In this document: positions 1 to 8,654 of the stretch, in pieces
Layout of the letters: the number at the start of each line of letters is the position of its first letter
Numbering within the stretch: position 1 is the first letter of the stretch
Assembly (NCBI RefSeq): GCF_018704125.1
Contig: NZ_JAGTIS010000009.1
Coordinates: forward strand, 153,608-217,607
Source of the DNA: Metapseudomonas boanensis
GTDB taxonomy: Bacteria > Pseudomonadota > Gammaproteobacteria > Pseudomonadales > Pseudomonadaceae
Length of the DNA: 64,000 nucleotides
Direction of reading: 5' to 3'
The notes under the pieces: model-generated
The model's input: the letters and a program-made list of their open reading frames with translations, nothing else
Told to the model about the DNA's origin: nothing
Databases searched by the model: none
Position numbers and translations under genes: made by a program

Positions 1-54
1 CTATGCCTTCGAGGTGTGGGAGCGGCGCTGAGCTTCTGCACCGTCTGCTCTTGT

Positions 55-150
55 TGTGGGGGCGAATTCATTCGCTATGCAGGCCGAAGGCCTGCCTGAT
101 GAACACAAGGGACTGCTGCTCAGTCCTTAGCGAATGAATTCGCCCCCACA
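55..150. repeat. Palindromic repeat element, family A copy 1
   Basis: Two perfect 23-base inverted arms (55-77 and 128-150) contain the core GGGGGCGAATTCATTCGC. They enclose a spacer with a second hairpin (GCAGGCC/GGCCTGC, about 79-95). A second full element lies at 63637-63734 and a half element at 10831-10870. The form resembles a REP doublet, an inference from shape. No gene was seen in 1-173. Confidence 0.8.
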
Positions 151-173
151 GGAAAGCTTGTCCCTGCGCTGTA

Positions 174-641
174 TCAGACTTGCAACTCCATCAGCTCCGC
201 CCGCACCTGACACCCCTCGATCACCAGCATTCCCACCGATACCGGCAGCTTGAAGCGCCTTGGCCCTGCACTGCCGGGGTTAATGTGCAGCAGGCCGTTG
301 CGTTCGGCTATCAGTGGTTTGTGGGAATGGCCAGTGACCACCACCTTGATCCCACGTGCAGCCAAATCGGCGGGAATGTCGGCCTGGTCGTGCACCAGGT
401 AGATTTGCACTTCGTCCAGGTGAAGGACCTCCACTTCGCTGACCGCTTCGGCCCAGTCGTCCCTGTCATTGTTGCCGCGCACCGCGGTCAAAGGCGCCAG
501 GTCGCGCAAGGTGTCGAGGATCTCAGGCTTGCCGATGTCGCCGGCATGGAGGATGTGATCGCAGCCCCGCAACGCGGCCAGGGCCTCGGGGCGGAGCAGG
601 CTGTGGGTGTCGGCGATCAGGCCGATGCGAAGGGACGCCAT
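174..641 (-). CDS. YfcE/MJ0936-family metallophosphoesterase
   Basis: A 155-residue calcineurin-like phosphoesterase, probably a cytoplasmic metal-dependent phosphodiesterase. The metal-binding blocks are all present: D11-T-H, H32-A-G-D, G56-N-N-D, H84-D and G104-H-S-H, followed by NPGS at 121-124. The length fits the YfcE/MJ0936 group. The ATG at 641 was chosen because the first strand (MASLRIGLIADTH) starts there; the upstream 13 codons are unlike the family. It lies 39 bases downstream of the permease gene on the same strand, so co-transcription is possible. The natural substrate is not known from sequence. Confidence 0.9.
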   Translation of the reverse strand: MASLRIGLIADTHSLLRPEALAALRGCDHILHAGDIGKPEILDTLRDLAPLTAVRGNNDRDDWAEAVSEVEVLHLDEVQIYLVHDQADIPADLAARGIKVVVTGHSHKPLIAERNGLLHINPGSAGPRRFKLPVSVGMLVIEGCQVRAELMELQV

Positions 642-680
642 GGGATGGGCCTCATCAGTGGATGAGGCCCATTCTGCCAC

Positions 681-2060
681 TCAGCGAGGCTGCGCCGGGG
701 TTTCCGGCAGGAACCAGTTCAGCAGCAGGGCGCAGAGACCGCCTGTCGCCACGCCGGACTCCAGCACGTTGCGCAGGGCCGCCGGCATGTGGGCGAGGAA
801 TTCCGGCACCTGGGACACACCCAGGCCCAGCGCCAGCGACACGGCGATGATCAGCAGCGCGCGGCGATCCAGGGTGGTACCGGCGAGAATGTTGATGCCC
901 GAGGCGGCCACGGCACCGAACATCACCATGGCCGCGCCGCCCAGCACCGGCTCGGGAATGGCCTGGAGCACGCCGGCTACCGCCGGGAACAGGCCCAGCA
1001 GCACCAGCATCAGGGCGATCCACAGGCCGATATGGCGGCTGGCGATGCCGGTCAGCTGAATCACGCCGTTGTTCTGCGCGAACACCGAGCTGGGGAAGGT
1101 GTTGAAGATGCCCGCCAGCAGCGAGTTGGCGCCATTCACCAGCACCCCACCCTTGATCCGTTGCATCCACAGCGGGCCTTCCACCGGCTGGCGCGAGACC
1201 TTACTGGTGGCGGTGACGTCGCCGATGGCTTCCAGTGAGGTGACCAGATAGATCACCAGCATCGGCACGAACAGCGACCAGGAAAAGCCGAACCCGAAGT
1301 GCAGCGGCACCGGGACTTGGAGCAACGGCGCTTCATGCATGCCGCTGAAGTCCAGGCGGCCGAGGGAACCGGCCAGCACATAACCGACCACCAGGGCGAT
1401 GACGATGGCACAGCTGCGCATCCACACCAGTGGGATGCGATTGAGCAGCAGGATCACCGCCAGCACGGTGCCGGACAGCAGTAGATTCTCGCCGTTGGCG
1501 AAGGTGCCGTTGCCCATGGCGGCAAAGCCGCCACCCATGCTGATCAGGCCGACCTTGATCAGGGTGAGGCCGATCATCAGCACCACGATGCCGGTTACCA
1601 GTGGAGTGATCAGGCGTTTGACGAACGGCAGGATGCGCGAGATGCCCATCTCGATGAAGGCGCCAGCCATCACCACGCCGAAGATCGCGGCCATGACGCC
1701 TTCGACCGGCGCGCCCTGCTTGACCATCAGCGCACCGCCGGCAATCAGCGGGCCGACGAAGTTGAAGCTGGTGCCCTGGACGATCAGCAAGCCGGCGCCG
1801 AACGGGCCGAAGCGGCGGCACTGGACGTAGGTGGCGATACCCGAAACCACCAGCGACATGGAAACGATCAGGTTGGTGTCGCGCGCCGAGACCCCGAGCG
1901 CCTGGCAGATCAGCAGGCCCGGCGTGACGATCGGGACGATGATCGCCAGCAGATGCTGCAGCGCGGCCAGCAAGGCGGCCAGTGGGCGGGGGCGGTCTTC
2001 CAGGCCGTACAGCAGCTCGTTGCTGGCCTCGAGGACGGGGGGCTTTTCCAGTGAACTCAT
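681..2060 (-). CDS. NCS2-family xanthine/uracil permease
   Basis: A 459-residue inner-membrane nucleobase:cation symporter of the NCS2 (xanthine/uracil permease) family, with about 12-14 hydrophobic segments. Family blocks seen include QGTSFNFVGP in the first third, SLEAIGDVTATSKVS in the middle and GIFNTFPSSVFAQNNGV after it. The overall pattern is closer to the purine/urate branch (XanP/UacT) than to UraA, but the substrate cannot be fixed by eye. The ATG at 2060 is preferred over an in-frame TTG 15 bases upstream. It has no purine-catabolism neighbours here. Confidence 0.9.
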   Translation of the reverse strand: MSSLEKPPVLEASNELLYGLEDRPRPLAALLAALQHLLAIIVPIVTPGLLICQALGVSARDTNLIVSMSLVVSGIATYVQCRRFGPFGAGLLIVQGTSFNFVGPLIAGGALMVKQGAPVEGVMAAIFGVVMAGAFIEMGISRILPFVKRLITPLVTGIVVLMIGLTLIKVGLISMGGGFAAMGNGTFANGENLLLSGTVLAVILLLNRIPLVWMRSCAIVIALVVGYVLAGSLGRLDFSGMHEAPLLQVPVPLHFGFGFSWSLFVPMLVIYLVTSLEAIGDVTATSKVSRQPVEGPLWMQRIKGGVLVNGANSLLAGIFNTFPSSVFAQNNGVIQLTGIASRHIGLWIALMLVLLGLFPAVAGVLQAIPEPVLGGAAMVMFGAVAASGINILAGTTLDRRALLIIAVSLALGLGVSQVPEFLAHMPAALRNVLESGVATGGLCALLLNWFLPETPAQPR

Positions 2061-2207
2061 GGCGATAGTCCGCAAAAAAAAGCAGCGATTCTATCTGAAT
2101 GGTCAGGTTCGGCGGGTATGGATCTGGGGCCAGGGGACTCAGTACCAGGCTCAGCGCCCACCTACGGGCGCGTTGCGGTCCTTTCGCGAATGATTTGCCT
2201 CGCACAC

Positions 2208-2237
2208 AAAAAAGCCCGGCGCGGCGCCGGGCTTTTC
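2208..2237 (-). terminator. Intrinsic terminator downstream of ilvD
   Basis: The stem AGCCCGGCGC/GCGCCGGGCT (2213-2233) is followed on the minus strand by a run of six T. It lies just after the ilvD stop codon. The plus side also ends in TTTT, so it could work in both directions. Confidence 0.9.
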
Positions 2238-2250
2238 AGGGCAGCGGTGA

Positions 2251-4089
2251 TCAGTCGCCGAGCATCGCCTTGTTGCGCACCGCGCCCTTGTCGGCGCTGG
2301 TCGCCAGCAGGGCGTAGGCCTTGAGGGCGGTGGACACCTTGCGCGCGCGCGGTGCGGCGGGCTTCCAGCCTTTCTTGTCCTGCGCGTGGCGGCGGTGCGC
2401 TAGCTCTTCATCGCTGACCAGCAACTGGATGGTGCGGTTGTGGATGTCGATATGGATCTTGTCGCCGTCTTCCACCAGCCCGATGGCGCCGCCCGCGGCG
2501 GCTTCCGGCGAGGCATGGCCAATGGACAGGCCTGACGTACCACCGGAGAAACGGCCGTCGGTGAGCAGGGCGCACTGCTTGCCCAGGCCCTTGGACTTCA
2601 GGTAGCTGGTGGGGTAGAGCATTTCCTGCATGCCCGGGCCACCTTTCGGGCCTTCGTAGCGAATGATCACCACGTCGCCGGCCTTCACTTCATCGGCGAG
2701 GATGCCCTTCACCGCGGCGTCCTGGCTTTCGAAGATCTTTGCCGTGCCTTCGAAGACGTGGATCGACTCGTCCACGCCCGCAGTCTTCACCACACAACCG
2801 TCGAGGGCGATGTTGCCGTAGAGCACGGCCAGGCCGCCCTCCTGGGAGTAGGCGTGCTCGACGCTGCGGATGCAGCCTTCAGCGCGGTCGGCGTCCAGGG
2901 TCGCCCAGCGGGTGCTCTGGCTGAATGCGGTCTGGGTCGGGATGCCTGCCGGGCCAGCCTTGAAGAAGGTATGCACGGCTTCGTCATTGGTCTGGGTGAT
3001 ATCCCACTGGGCAATGGCGTCGGCCATGCTCGGGCTGTGCACGGTCGGAACGTCGGTGTGCAGCAGGCCGCCCCGGGCCAGCTCGCCGAGGATGCTGAAG
3101 ATGCCGCCGGCGCGGTGCACGTCTTCCATGTGGTACTTCTGGATGTTCGGCGCCACCTTGCACAGCTGCGGCACCTTGCGCGACAGGCGATCGATGTCGC
3201 GCAGGTCGAAGTCGATCTCCGCCTCCTGGGCGGCGGCCAGCAGGTGCAGGATGGTGTTGGTCGAGCCGCCCATGGCGATGTCCAGGGTCATGGCGTTCTC
3301 GAACGCCTTGAAGCTGGCAACGTTGCGCGGCAGCACGCTGTCGTCGCCTTCGCCGTAGTAGCGCTGGCAGAGCTCCACGGCCAGGCGGCCGGCGCGCAGG
3401 AACAGCTGCTCGCGGTCGCTGTGGGTGGCCAGGGTGGAGCCGTTGCCCGGCAGTGCCAGGCCGAGGGCCTCAGTCAGGCAGTTCATCGAGTTGGCGGTGA
3501 ACATGCCGGAGCAGGAACCGCAGGTGGGGCAGGCGCTGCGCTCGTACTCGGCGACCTTCTCGTCGGAGCAGGAGTCGTCGGCAGCGGCGACCATGGCGTC
3601 CACCAGGTCGAGGCCGTGGTTGGCCAGCTTGGTCTTGCCGGCTTCCATCGGACCGCCGGAGACGAACACGACCGGGATGTTCAGGCGCAGGGCGGCCATC
3701 AGCATGCCGGGGGTGATCTTGTCGCAGTTGGAGATGCAGACGATGGCGTCGGCGCAGTGGGCGTTGACCATGTACTCGACGGAGTCGGCAATGATCTCCC
3801 GGCTCGGCAGCGAATAGAGCATGCCGTCATGGCCCATGGCGATGCCGTCGTCGACGGCGATGGTGTTGAATTCCTTGGCCACGCCACCGGCTTTCTCGAT
3901 CTCGCGGGCGACCAGCTGACCCAGGTCCTTCAGGTGCACGTGGCCGGGCACGAACTGGGTGAAGGAGTTGGCGATGGCGATGATCGGCTTCTTGAAGTCT
4001 TCGTCCTTCATCCCGGTGGCGCGCCACAGGGCGCGGGCGCCGGCCATGTTGCGGCCGTGGGTGGAGGTTTTCGAGCGATAGTCGGGCAT
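2251..4089 (-). CDS. ilvD: Dihydroxy-acid dehydratase
   Basis: A 612-residue dihydroxy-acid dehydratase, close to the E. coli length. It dehydrates 2,3-dihydroxy-isovalerate and -methylvalerate to the 2-oxo acids of valine and isoleucine synthesis in the cytosol. Visible signatures are [10 protein letters not shown] around C122, the cysteine cluster [12 protein letters not shown] at 186-197 (iron-sulfur ligands) and the phosphate-binding [12 protein letters not shown] near the C-terminus. The ATG at 4089 ([10 protein letters not shown]) is the family start; the 113 upstream codons have no homology-like content. An intrinsic terminator follows. The 241 bases between this start and dpkA hold its promoter presumably, but I saw no clear one. 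Confidence 0.97.
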   Translation of the reverse strand: MPDYRSKTSTHGRNMAGARALWRATGMKDEDFKKPIIAIANSFTQFVPGHVHLKDLGQLVAREIEKAGGVAKEFNTIAVDDGIAMGHDGMLYSLPSREIIADSVEYMVNAHCADAIVCISNCDKITPGMLMAALRLNIPVVFVSGGPMEAGKTKLANHGLDLVDAMVAAADDSCSDEKVAEYERSACPTCGSCSGMFTANSMNCLTEALGLALPGNGSTLATHSDREQLFLRAGRLAVELCQRYYGEGDDSVLPRNVASFKAFENAMTLDIAMGGSTNTILHLLAAAQEAEIDFDLRDIDRLSRKVPQLCKVAPNIQKYHMEDVHRAGGIFSILGELARGGLLHTDVPTVHSPSMADAIAQWDITQTNDEAVHTFFKAGPAGIPTQTAFSQSTRWATLDADRAEGCIRSVEHAYSQEGGLAVLYGNIALDGCVVKTAGVDESIHVFEGTAKIFESQDAAVKGILADEVKAGDVVIIRYEGPKGGPGMQEMLYPTSYLKSKGLGKQCALLTDGRFSGGTSGLSIGHASPEAAAGGAIGLVEDGDKIHIDIHNRTIQLLVSDEELAHRRHAQDKKGWKPAAPRARKVSTALKAYALLATSADKGAVRNKAMLGD

Positions 4090-4330
4090 GGGGATTCCTG
4101 CGGCTGAATACGGTTGCGAGTCCTGCACGACCCGCTGGTTTGAGTCATGTGCGTGTCGAGCCGGATGCACTTGCAGACACGAGGATGGTCGCGTCTGCAG
4201 CGTGGCGGGGATGGCGGGGTCTCCGCGTCCCCAGCAATGGGCTCGTTCGGCCTGCCGAAGGGTAGCTGGCGAGGGATGCCCGATTCTAACCCCGCCCGCT
4301 TTGCACTGGAAAGGCGCCAGTGCCAGCCGG

Positions 4331-5356
4331 TCAGAGACCGGCCAGGGCGCGTAGCTTGGCCAGTTCGCCGGCGGGCAGGGCGATGCCTTCCACTTCGGCG
4401 CGGGCGCGTTGGCGATAGCGGCGATCACCCGGCTGGCGGTCCTGGCCGGCTTCGGCCATGCGGGCGATCAAGGTTTCGCAGCGTTCGGCAAAGGAGCGGC
4501 TGGCGCCGCGGTCGGGATCGATGAGGATAAGCAGCTGCCCCGTCCAGGGCGTTTGCGCACCAGGGTGCCCGGACCAGTCGAACTCGAAGGAGAAGTTGCC
4601 ACCGGTCAAAGCTGCGGCGAGCAGCTCCACCATCATCGACAGGGCCGAGCCCTTGTAGCCGCCGAATGGCAGCAGCGCGCCGCCGTCGAGAATTGCCTTC
4701 GGGTCGCGGGTCGGCTGGCCCTGGGCATCCACACCAAAACCTTCCGGCAGCTGCTTGCCCTCACGAGCGGCGATCTGCACGTCGCCGTTGGCAATGGCGC
4801 TGGTGGCCAGGTCGAACACCAGCGGGTCGCCCTGGCCGCGCGGTGCGGCGAAGGCGATGGGGTTGGTGCCGAACAGGGCGCTATGGCCGCCGTGGGGGAC
4901 CACACTGGTCATGCTGTTGACGAAGCTCAGTGCCACCAGGCCTTCACGGGCGAAGGGCTCGACATCCGGCCAGAGCGCGGCGAAGTGGTGCGAGTTGCGA
5001 ATGGCCAGCAGGGCGATGCCGGACTCGCGCACCTTGGCGAGCAGCAGTTCGCGGGCGGCTGCCAGGGCCGGCTGAGCGAAGCCGCCGCCGGCGTCGACAC
5101 GGACGAAGGACGGTGCGACGTCCTCCACCTTGGGTTCGGCTCGGCCATTCACCCACCCGCTGCCCAATGAGGACAGATAGCCGGGGATGCGGAACACGCC
5201 GTGGCTGTCGGAGCCGTCGCGCTGCGCGGCGGCGCAGTTGTCGGCCAGGGTGGCGGCGACCTGCGCGGATGTCCCGTGGCGTTCGAAGATGCTGGCGAGC
5301 AAGTCGCGCAGCTCGTTGAAGGACAGGTGGATCGGGTCGCTATGGCTGGCCTGCAT
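4331..5356 (-). CDS. dpkA: Delta1-piperideine-2-carboxylate/pyrroline-2-carboxylate reductase (Ldh2 family)
   Basis: A 341-residue member of the malate/L-lactate dehydrogenase 2 family with an unusual NAD(P)H-binding fold. Family markers are [11 protein letters not shown] at 50-60, the conserved HFAALW segment, and GGYKGSAL with a following helix. In P. putida the gene in this setting (dpkA, also amaC) reduces delta1-piperideine-2-carboxylate to L-pipecolate in D-lysine breakdown. The same setting is seen here: a divergent RpiR regulator, an amino acid ABC transporter and a D-amino acid dehydrogenase. A strong sigma70-like promoter lies upstream. Sequence alone cannot exclude a related imine or 2-oxo acid substrate. 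Confidence 0.85.
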   Translation of the reverse strand: MQASHSDPIHLSFNELRDLLASIFERHGTSAQVAATLADNCAAAQRDGSDSHGVFRIPGYLSSLGSGWVNGRAEPKVEDVAPSFVRVDAGGGFAQPALAAARELLLAKVRESGIALLAIRNSHHFAALWPDVEPFAREGLVALSFVNSMTSVVPHGGHSALFGTNPIAFAAPRGQGDPLVFDLATSAIANGDVQIAAREGKQLPEGFGVDAQGQPTRDPKAILDGGALLPFGGYKGSALSMMVELLAAALTGGNFSFEFDWSGHPGAQTPWTGQLLILIDPDRGASRSFAERCETLIARMAEAGQDRQPGDRRYRQRARAEVEGIALPAGELAKLRALAGL

Positions 5357-5388
5357 CGTCTTGTTCTCGTTAGGTGGGGTGGTTCCGC

Positions 5389-5416
5389 ATCATAAAGTTT
5401 GCAAGTTATCTGTCAA
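5389..5416 (-). promoter_or_regulatory. Sigma70-type promoter of dpkA
   Basis: Read on the minus strand, -35 TTGACA (5416-5411) and -10 TATGAT (5394-5389) are separated by 16 bases. The -10 lies 33 bases upstream of the dpkA start. The -35 overlaps the inverted repeat at 5410-5434. Confidence 0.75.
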
Positions 5417-5434
5417 ATGTTGACTTGATGACAG
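5410..5434. promoter_or_regulatory. Inverted repeat, candidate RpiR operator
   Basis: CTGTCA (5410-5415) and TGACAG (5429-5434) form a perfect inverted repeat with a 13-base spacer. A smaller palindrome, TCAA-ATG-TTGA, lies at 5413-5423. It sits in the divergent dpkA/RpiR intergenic region on the dpkA -35 box, the position expected for repression. Assignment to the adjacent regulator is an inference. Confidence 0.55.
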
Positions 5435-5470
5435 AAAACAATCATTTTTTCTCCGCAACCGGAGGTCCCC

Positions 5471-6376
5471 ATGAATCGATCCCTCAAGCAACGCCTCGAA
5501 GACGGCCAGTCCGCCAGGACGGCCTCTTCACGGGCGATTGCCAACTACATGCTGGCCAACTTGCAGGAGTTGCCGTTCGAGACCTCCGCGGCAATCGCCG
5601 AGAAGCTTGGCCTCAGCGAGTCGACGGTCGGGCGCTTTTGCCGTGCCCTCGGTTACGCCCATTTCAAGGCCATGAAGGCGGACCTGAAGGGCGACCTGGG
5701 CGATAGTCCTTGGCTGATCGGCGACCGGCTGAAGGAGTTTCGTCAGCAGGCAGTGGCGGGGGATGAAGCGCTTTCCACCAGCCTGGAGCGCGAGATGGCG
5801 GCACTGATGCGTGTCTATGAACACACCCGCACACCGCAGTGGCGCGCCGTGTGCGAGCGCCTGGCGACAGTGCCGCGCGTGTACGCCGCGGGTTTCCAGA
5901 CCGAGCGCGGCATCTCCGTATCGTTCGTCCACCTGCTGCAATACCTGCGCGATGGCGTGCACCTGGTCGATGGTTCGTCCGGTTACTACGGCGACGTGCT
6001 GCTGAGTGCGCCCGGGCAAGCGGCGCTGGTGGTCTTCGAGGCCCGGCGCTACTCCCAGCACGCCCTGATCCTCTGCCGCCGTGCGCGCGAGGCGGGCATT
6101 CCGGTGACCCTGGTCACTGACGACTACTGCGATTGGGCGGAACAGAACGCGGATGAAGTGTTCCGTGTGCCGACCGATCTGAACCTGTTCTGGGAATCCA
6201 CGGGGCCGATGCTGTCGCTGGTCAACCTGCTGCTCAACGACGTCTTCAAGTGCCTCGGGCCTGATGTCGAGCAGCGATTGGAGTCCGTCGCTGCCCTGCA
6301 CAACGAGTTTGTTGGCTACACCTCCTCACCCGCTCTTGCAGATAGAACAAACCCAAAAAAGAGGGAGCACAGATGA
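5471..6376 (+). CDS. RpiR-family transcriptional regulator (HTH plus SIS domain)
   Basis: A 301-residue regulator with an N-terminal RpiR-type helix-turn-helix (about 37-70, SAAIAEKLGLSESTVGRFCR) and a C-terminal SIS sugar/phosphate-binding-like domain (about 125-260). It reads away from dpkA. Its stop overlaps the start of the ABC transporter binding protein by four bases (ATGA), so regulator and transporter are one transcript. The strong ribosome site CCGGAGG lies seven bases before the ATG. By position it should control D-lysine/piperideine genes on both strands. The ligand is unknown; for an SIS domain it might be an amino or imino acid here rather than a sugar phosphate. Confidence 0.88.
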   Translation: MNRSLKQRLEDGQSARTASSRAIANYMLANLQELPFETSAAIAEKLGLSESTVGRFCRALGYAHFKAMKADLKGDLGDSPWLIGDRLKEFRQQAVAGDEALSTSLEREMAALMRVYEHTRTPQWRAVCERLATVPRVYAAGFQTERGISVSFVHLLQYLRDGVHLVDGSSGYYGDVLLSAPGQAALVVFEARRYSQHALILCRRAREAGIPVTLVTDDYCDWAEQNADEVFRVPTDLNLFWESTGPMLSLVNLLLNDVFKCLGPDVEQRLESVAALHNEFVGYTSSPALADRTNPKKREHR

Positions 6377-7131
6377 AACGACTCACCCGTTTGGCAATGG
6401 CCACCTTGGCACTTTGCGGCGCAGTGGCGACGGCGCAGGCCGAAACCGTACGCATCGCGACAGAAGGCGCCTACCCGCCCTTCAACTACGTGGATTCGAA
6501 TAACCAGCTGCACGGCTTCGACGTCGACATCGCCAACGCCCTGTGCGCGAAGATGAAGGTCGAGTGCGAGCTGGTCGCCCAGGACTGGGACGGCATCATT
6601 CCCGCTTTGCTGGCGAAGAAATACGACGCCGTGGTCGCCTCGATGGTGATAACCGAGGAGCGCCAGAAGAAGGTGGCCTTCACCGACCGTTACTACCGCA
6701 CCAAGCTGGCGGTGGCCGTGGCCAAGGGTGCGACCGTGCAGGACACTCGCCCCGAGAGCTTCAAGGGCCTGGTGGTCGGCGCCCAGTCGTCCACAACCCA
6801 GGGCATGTACGCCGAGGACGTGTTCGGCGCGGCGGGCGCGGAGGTCAAGCTGTACCCCTCGCAGGACGAGGCCAATGCCGACCTGAACAACGGCCGCCTG
6901 GACGCGCTGGTGCACGACAAATTCCCGCTGCTCGACTGGCTGGCGAAGGACGGCAAGGATTGCTGCAAGCTGCTCGGTGACATCCAGGAGACCGACGACG
7001 ACGTGGCCATCGCCGTACGTCAGGACGACAACGCCCTGCGCGAGCGCCTGAACAAAGCCCTGGCCGAGATCATCGCCGACGGCACCTACAAGCAGATCGC
7101 CAGCCGTTACTTCCCCTTCGACATCTATTGA
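6373..7131 (+). CDS. Periplasmic lysine/arginine/ornithine-type substrate-binding protein
   Basis: A 252-residue solute-binding protein of the polar amino acid family (SBP_bac_3). A signal peptide ends near A23 (AVATAQA). The mature protein starts with the ETVRIATEGAYPPFNY motif typical of LAO/HisJ-like binders, and the KYDAVVASMVITEERQKKV block follows. It is translationally coupled to the regulator upstream and followed by two permease genes, which together with the ATPase at 10005 form a complete importer. Context suggests a basic amino acid such as D- or L-lysine; the exact ligand is an inference. Confidence 0.9.
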   Translation: MKRLTRLAMATLALCGAVATAQAETVRIATEGAYPPFNYVDSNNQLHGFDVDIANALCAKMKVECELVAQDWDGIIPALLAKKYDAVVASMVITEERQKKVAFTDRYYRTKLAVAVAKGATVQDTRPESFKGLVVGAQSSTTQGMYAEDVFGAAGAEVKLYPSQDEANADLNNGRLDALVHDKFPLLDWLAKDGKDCCKLLGDIQETDDDVAIAVRQDDNALRERLNKALAEIIADGTYKQIASRYFPFDIY

Positions 7132-7184
7132 TCGTCCGCTGCGTGCCCGGCTCCGGCCGGGCACCTCGATGCGAGGCCTGAACC

Positions 7185-7904
7185 ATGTTCGAGCAGTTGG
7201 CTCTTCTCTCCCTCGGCGAGGGCGGCTGGGGCATGGCCCTGCTGGCCGGCGCCCTGGTCACGATTTCACTGGCGCTCGCCTGCCTGCCCCTCGGTTTGTC
7301 GCTGGGGCTGGGTGTCGCCCTCGGGGCGCGCTCGCAGCGGCGCTTCGTCCGCAGTCTCGCTTCAGCATTCGCCACGGTGTTCCGTGGGCTGCCGGAGCTG
7401 CTCACGCTCCTGATCGTCTACTACGGCTGCCAGATTGGCGCGCAGAAGCTGCTGGCGCACTTCGGCCACCAGACCGAGGTGACCATCAACGCCTTCTTCG
7501 CTGCGATGATCGCTTTCAGCCTGGTGTTCGCCGCCTTCTCCAGCCAAGTCTGGCTGGCCGCCTTCAAGGTGGTCGGCAAGGGCCAGTACGAGGCGGCCAA
7601 GGTCCTCGGGTTGTCGCGGCGCGCCACTTTCTTCAAGGTGATTCTGCCGCAGTTGCTGCGGGTTGCCCTGCCGGGCCTGTCGAATAACTGGCTGAGCCTG
7701 CTCAAGGACACTTCGCTGGTTTCCACCATCTCCCTGGTGGATGTGATGCGCCAGACCAACCTGGCGGTCAGCGCCACCAAGGAACCGATGCTCTTCTACA
7801 TCTGCGCCTGCTTGATCTACCTGTTCTTCTCCTCGCTGTCCGGGCGGGTCTTCAGCTATGCCGAGAAGCGCTATAGCCTCGGTCACAGGAGCCAGCGTGC
7901 ATGA
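7185..7904 (+). CDS. Polar amino acid ABC transporter permease 1
   Basis: A 239-residue HisQ/HisM-like inner-membrane permease with about five hydrophobic segments. The cytoplasmic EAA loop that docks on the ATPase is clear: YEAAKVLGLSRRATFFKVIL, about residues 130-150. Its stop overlaps the start of the next permease by four bases (ATGA), so the two subunits are translationally coupled and likely pair as a heterodimer. The N-terminus MFEQLALLSLGEGGWG fits the family. Confidence 0.92.
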   Translation: MFEQLALLSLGEGGWGMALLAGALVTISLALACLPLGLSLGLGVALGARSQRRFVRSLASAFATVFRGLPELLTLLIVYYGCQIGAQKLLAHFGHQTEVTINAFFAAMIAFSLVFAAFSSQVWLAAFKVVGKGQYEAAKVLGLSRRATFFKVILPQLLRVALPGLSNNWLSLLKDTSLVSTISLVDVMRQTNLAVSATKEPMLFYICACLIYLFFSSLSGRVFSYAEKRYSLGHRSQRA

Positions 7905-8605
7905 GCGAATTCCTGCATTTCTTCGTCGACCCTGAACTGTTTGAGCGCTACGGCCTACGTCTCTTCGACGGCCTGTTGGTGACCGCCAAGCTGGTAGCGA
8001 TCTCCTTCAGCCTGGGAATGGTCCTGGGCTTGTTGCTGGCGCTGGCGCGCACCTCCGGCAACCGTGTGCTGCGCGGTTTCAGCAGCGGTTATATCTACCT
8101 GTTCCGTGGCTCGCCGTTGCTGGCGCAATTGTTCCTGCTCTATTACGGCGTGGGCTCGTTCCGCGAGTTCTGGCAGGACGTGGGCCTCTGGTGGTTCTTC
8201 CGCGACGCCTGGTACTGCGCGCTGCTGGCCTTCACCCTGAACACCGCCGCCTACCAGGCGGAGATCTTCCGCGGCAGCCTGCTGGCGATCGCCCCCGGCC
8301 AGTACGAGGCAGCCTCGGCGCTTGGGCTCAGTCGCACCACGACCTTCTTCAAGGTGGTGTTGCCGCAATCGATGCTGGTCGCCATCGGGCCGCTGGGCAA
8401 CGAGCTGATCCTGATGATCAAGGCCAGCGCCATCGCCTCGCTGGTCACCATCCACGACCTGATGGGCGTGGCCAAGGCCGGCTTCTCGCGCACATTCGAC
8501 TTCCAGATCTACCTCTGGGCGGCGGTGCTTTACCTGGCGGTCGTCGAGCTGCTGCGACGTGCCCTGGTGTTCGCCGAAGCGCGCCTGGGTCGGCACCTGA
8601 ACTAG
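7901..8605 (+). CDS. Polar amino acid ABC transporter permease 2
   Basis: A 234-residue second permease of the HisM/ArtM type, about five membrane segments. Its EAA loop reads YEAASALGLSRTTTFFKVVL, closely matching permease 1. It begins inside the stop codon of that gene and is followed after 49 bases by the FAD dehydrogenase gene, so binding protein, both permeases and the catabolic enzyme appear to be one operon. Confidence 0.92.
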   Translation: MSEFLHFFVDPELFERYGLRLFDGLLVTAKLVAISFSLGMVLGLLLALARTSGNRVLRGFSSGYIYLFRGSPLLAQLFLLYYGVGSFREFWQDVGLWWFFRDAWYCALLAFTLNTAAYQAEIFRGSLLAIAPGQYEAASALGLSRTTTFFKVVLPQSMLVAIGPLGNELILMIKASAIASLVTIHDLMGVAKAGFSRTFDFQIYLWAAVLYLAVVELLRRALVFAEARLGRHLN

Positions 8606-8654
8606 GCACTTTCCAATCTCAGCTCCACCAAGAGAGCTCACCGAAGGACTTTCC

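Noticed and set aside
2758..4107. Plus-strand open frame of 449 codons opposite ilvD
   Set aside because: It is the antisense of an intact ilvD, is rich in Gly, Val, Ala and His and shows no family motif; a GC-rich coding shadow.
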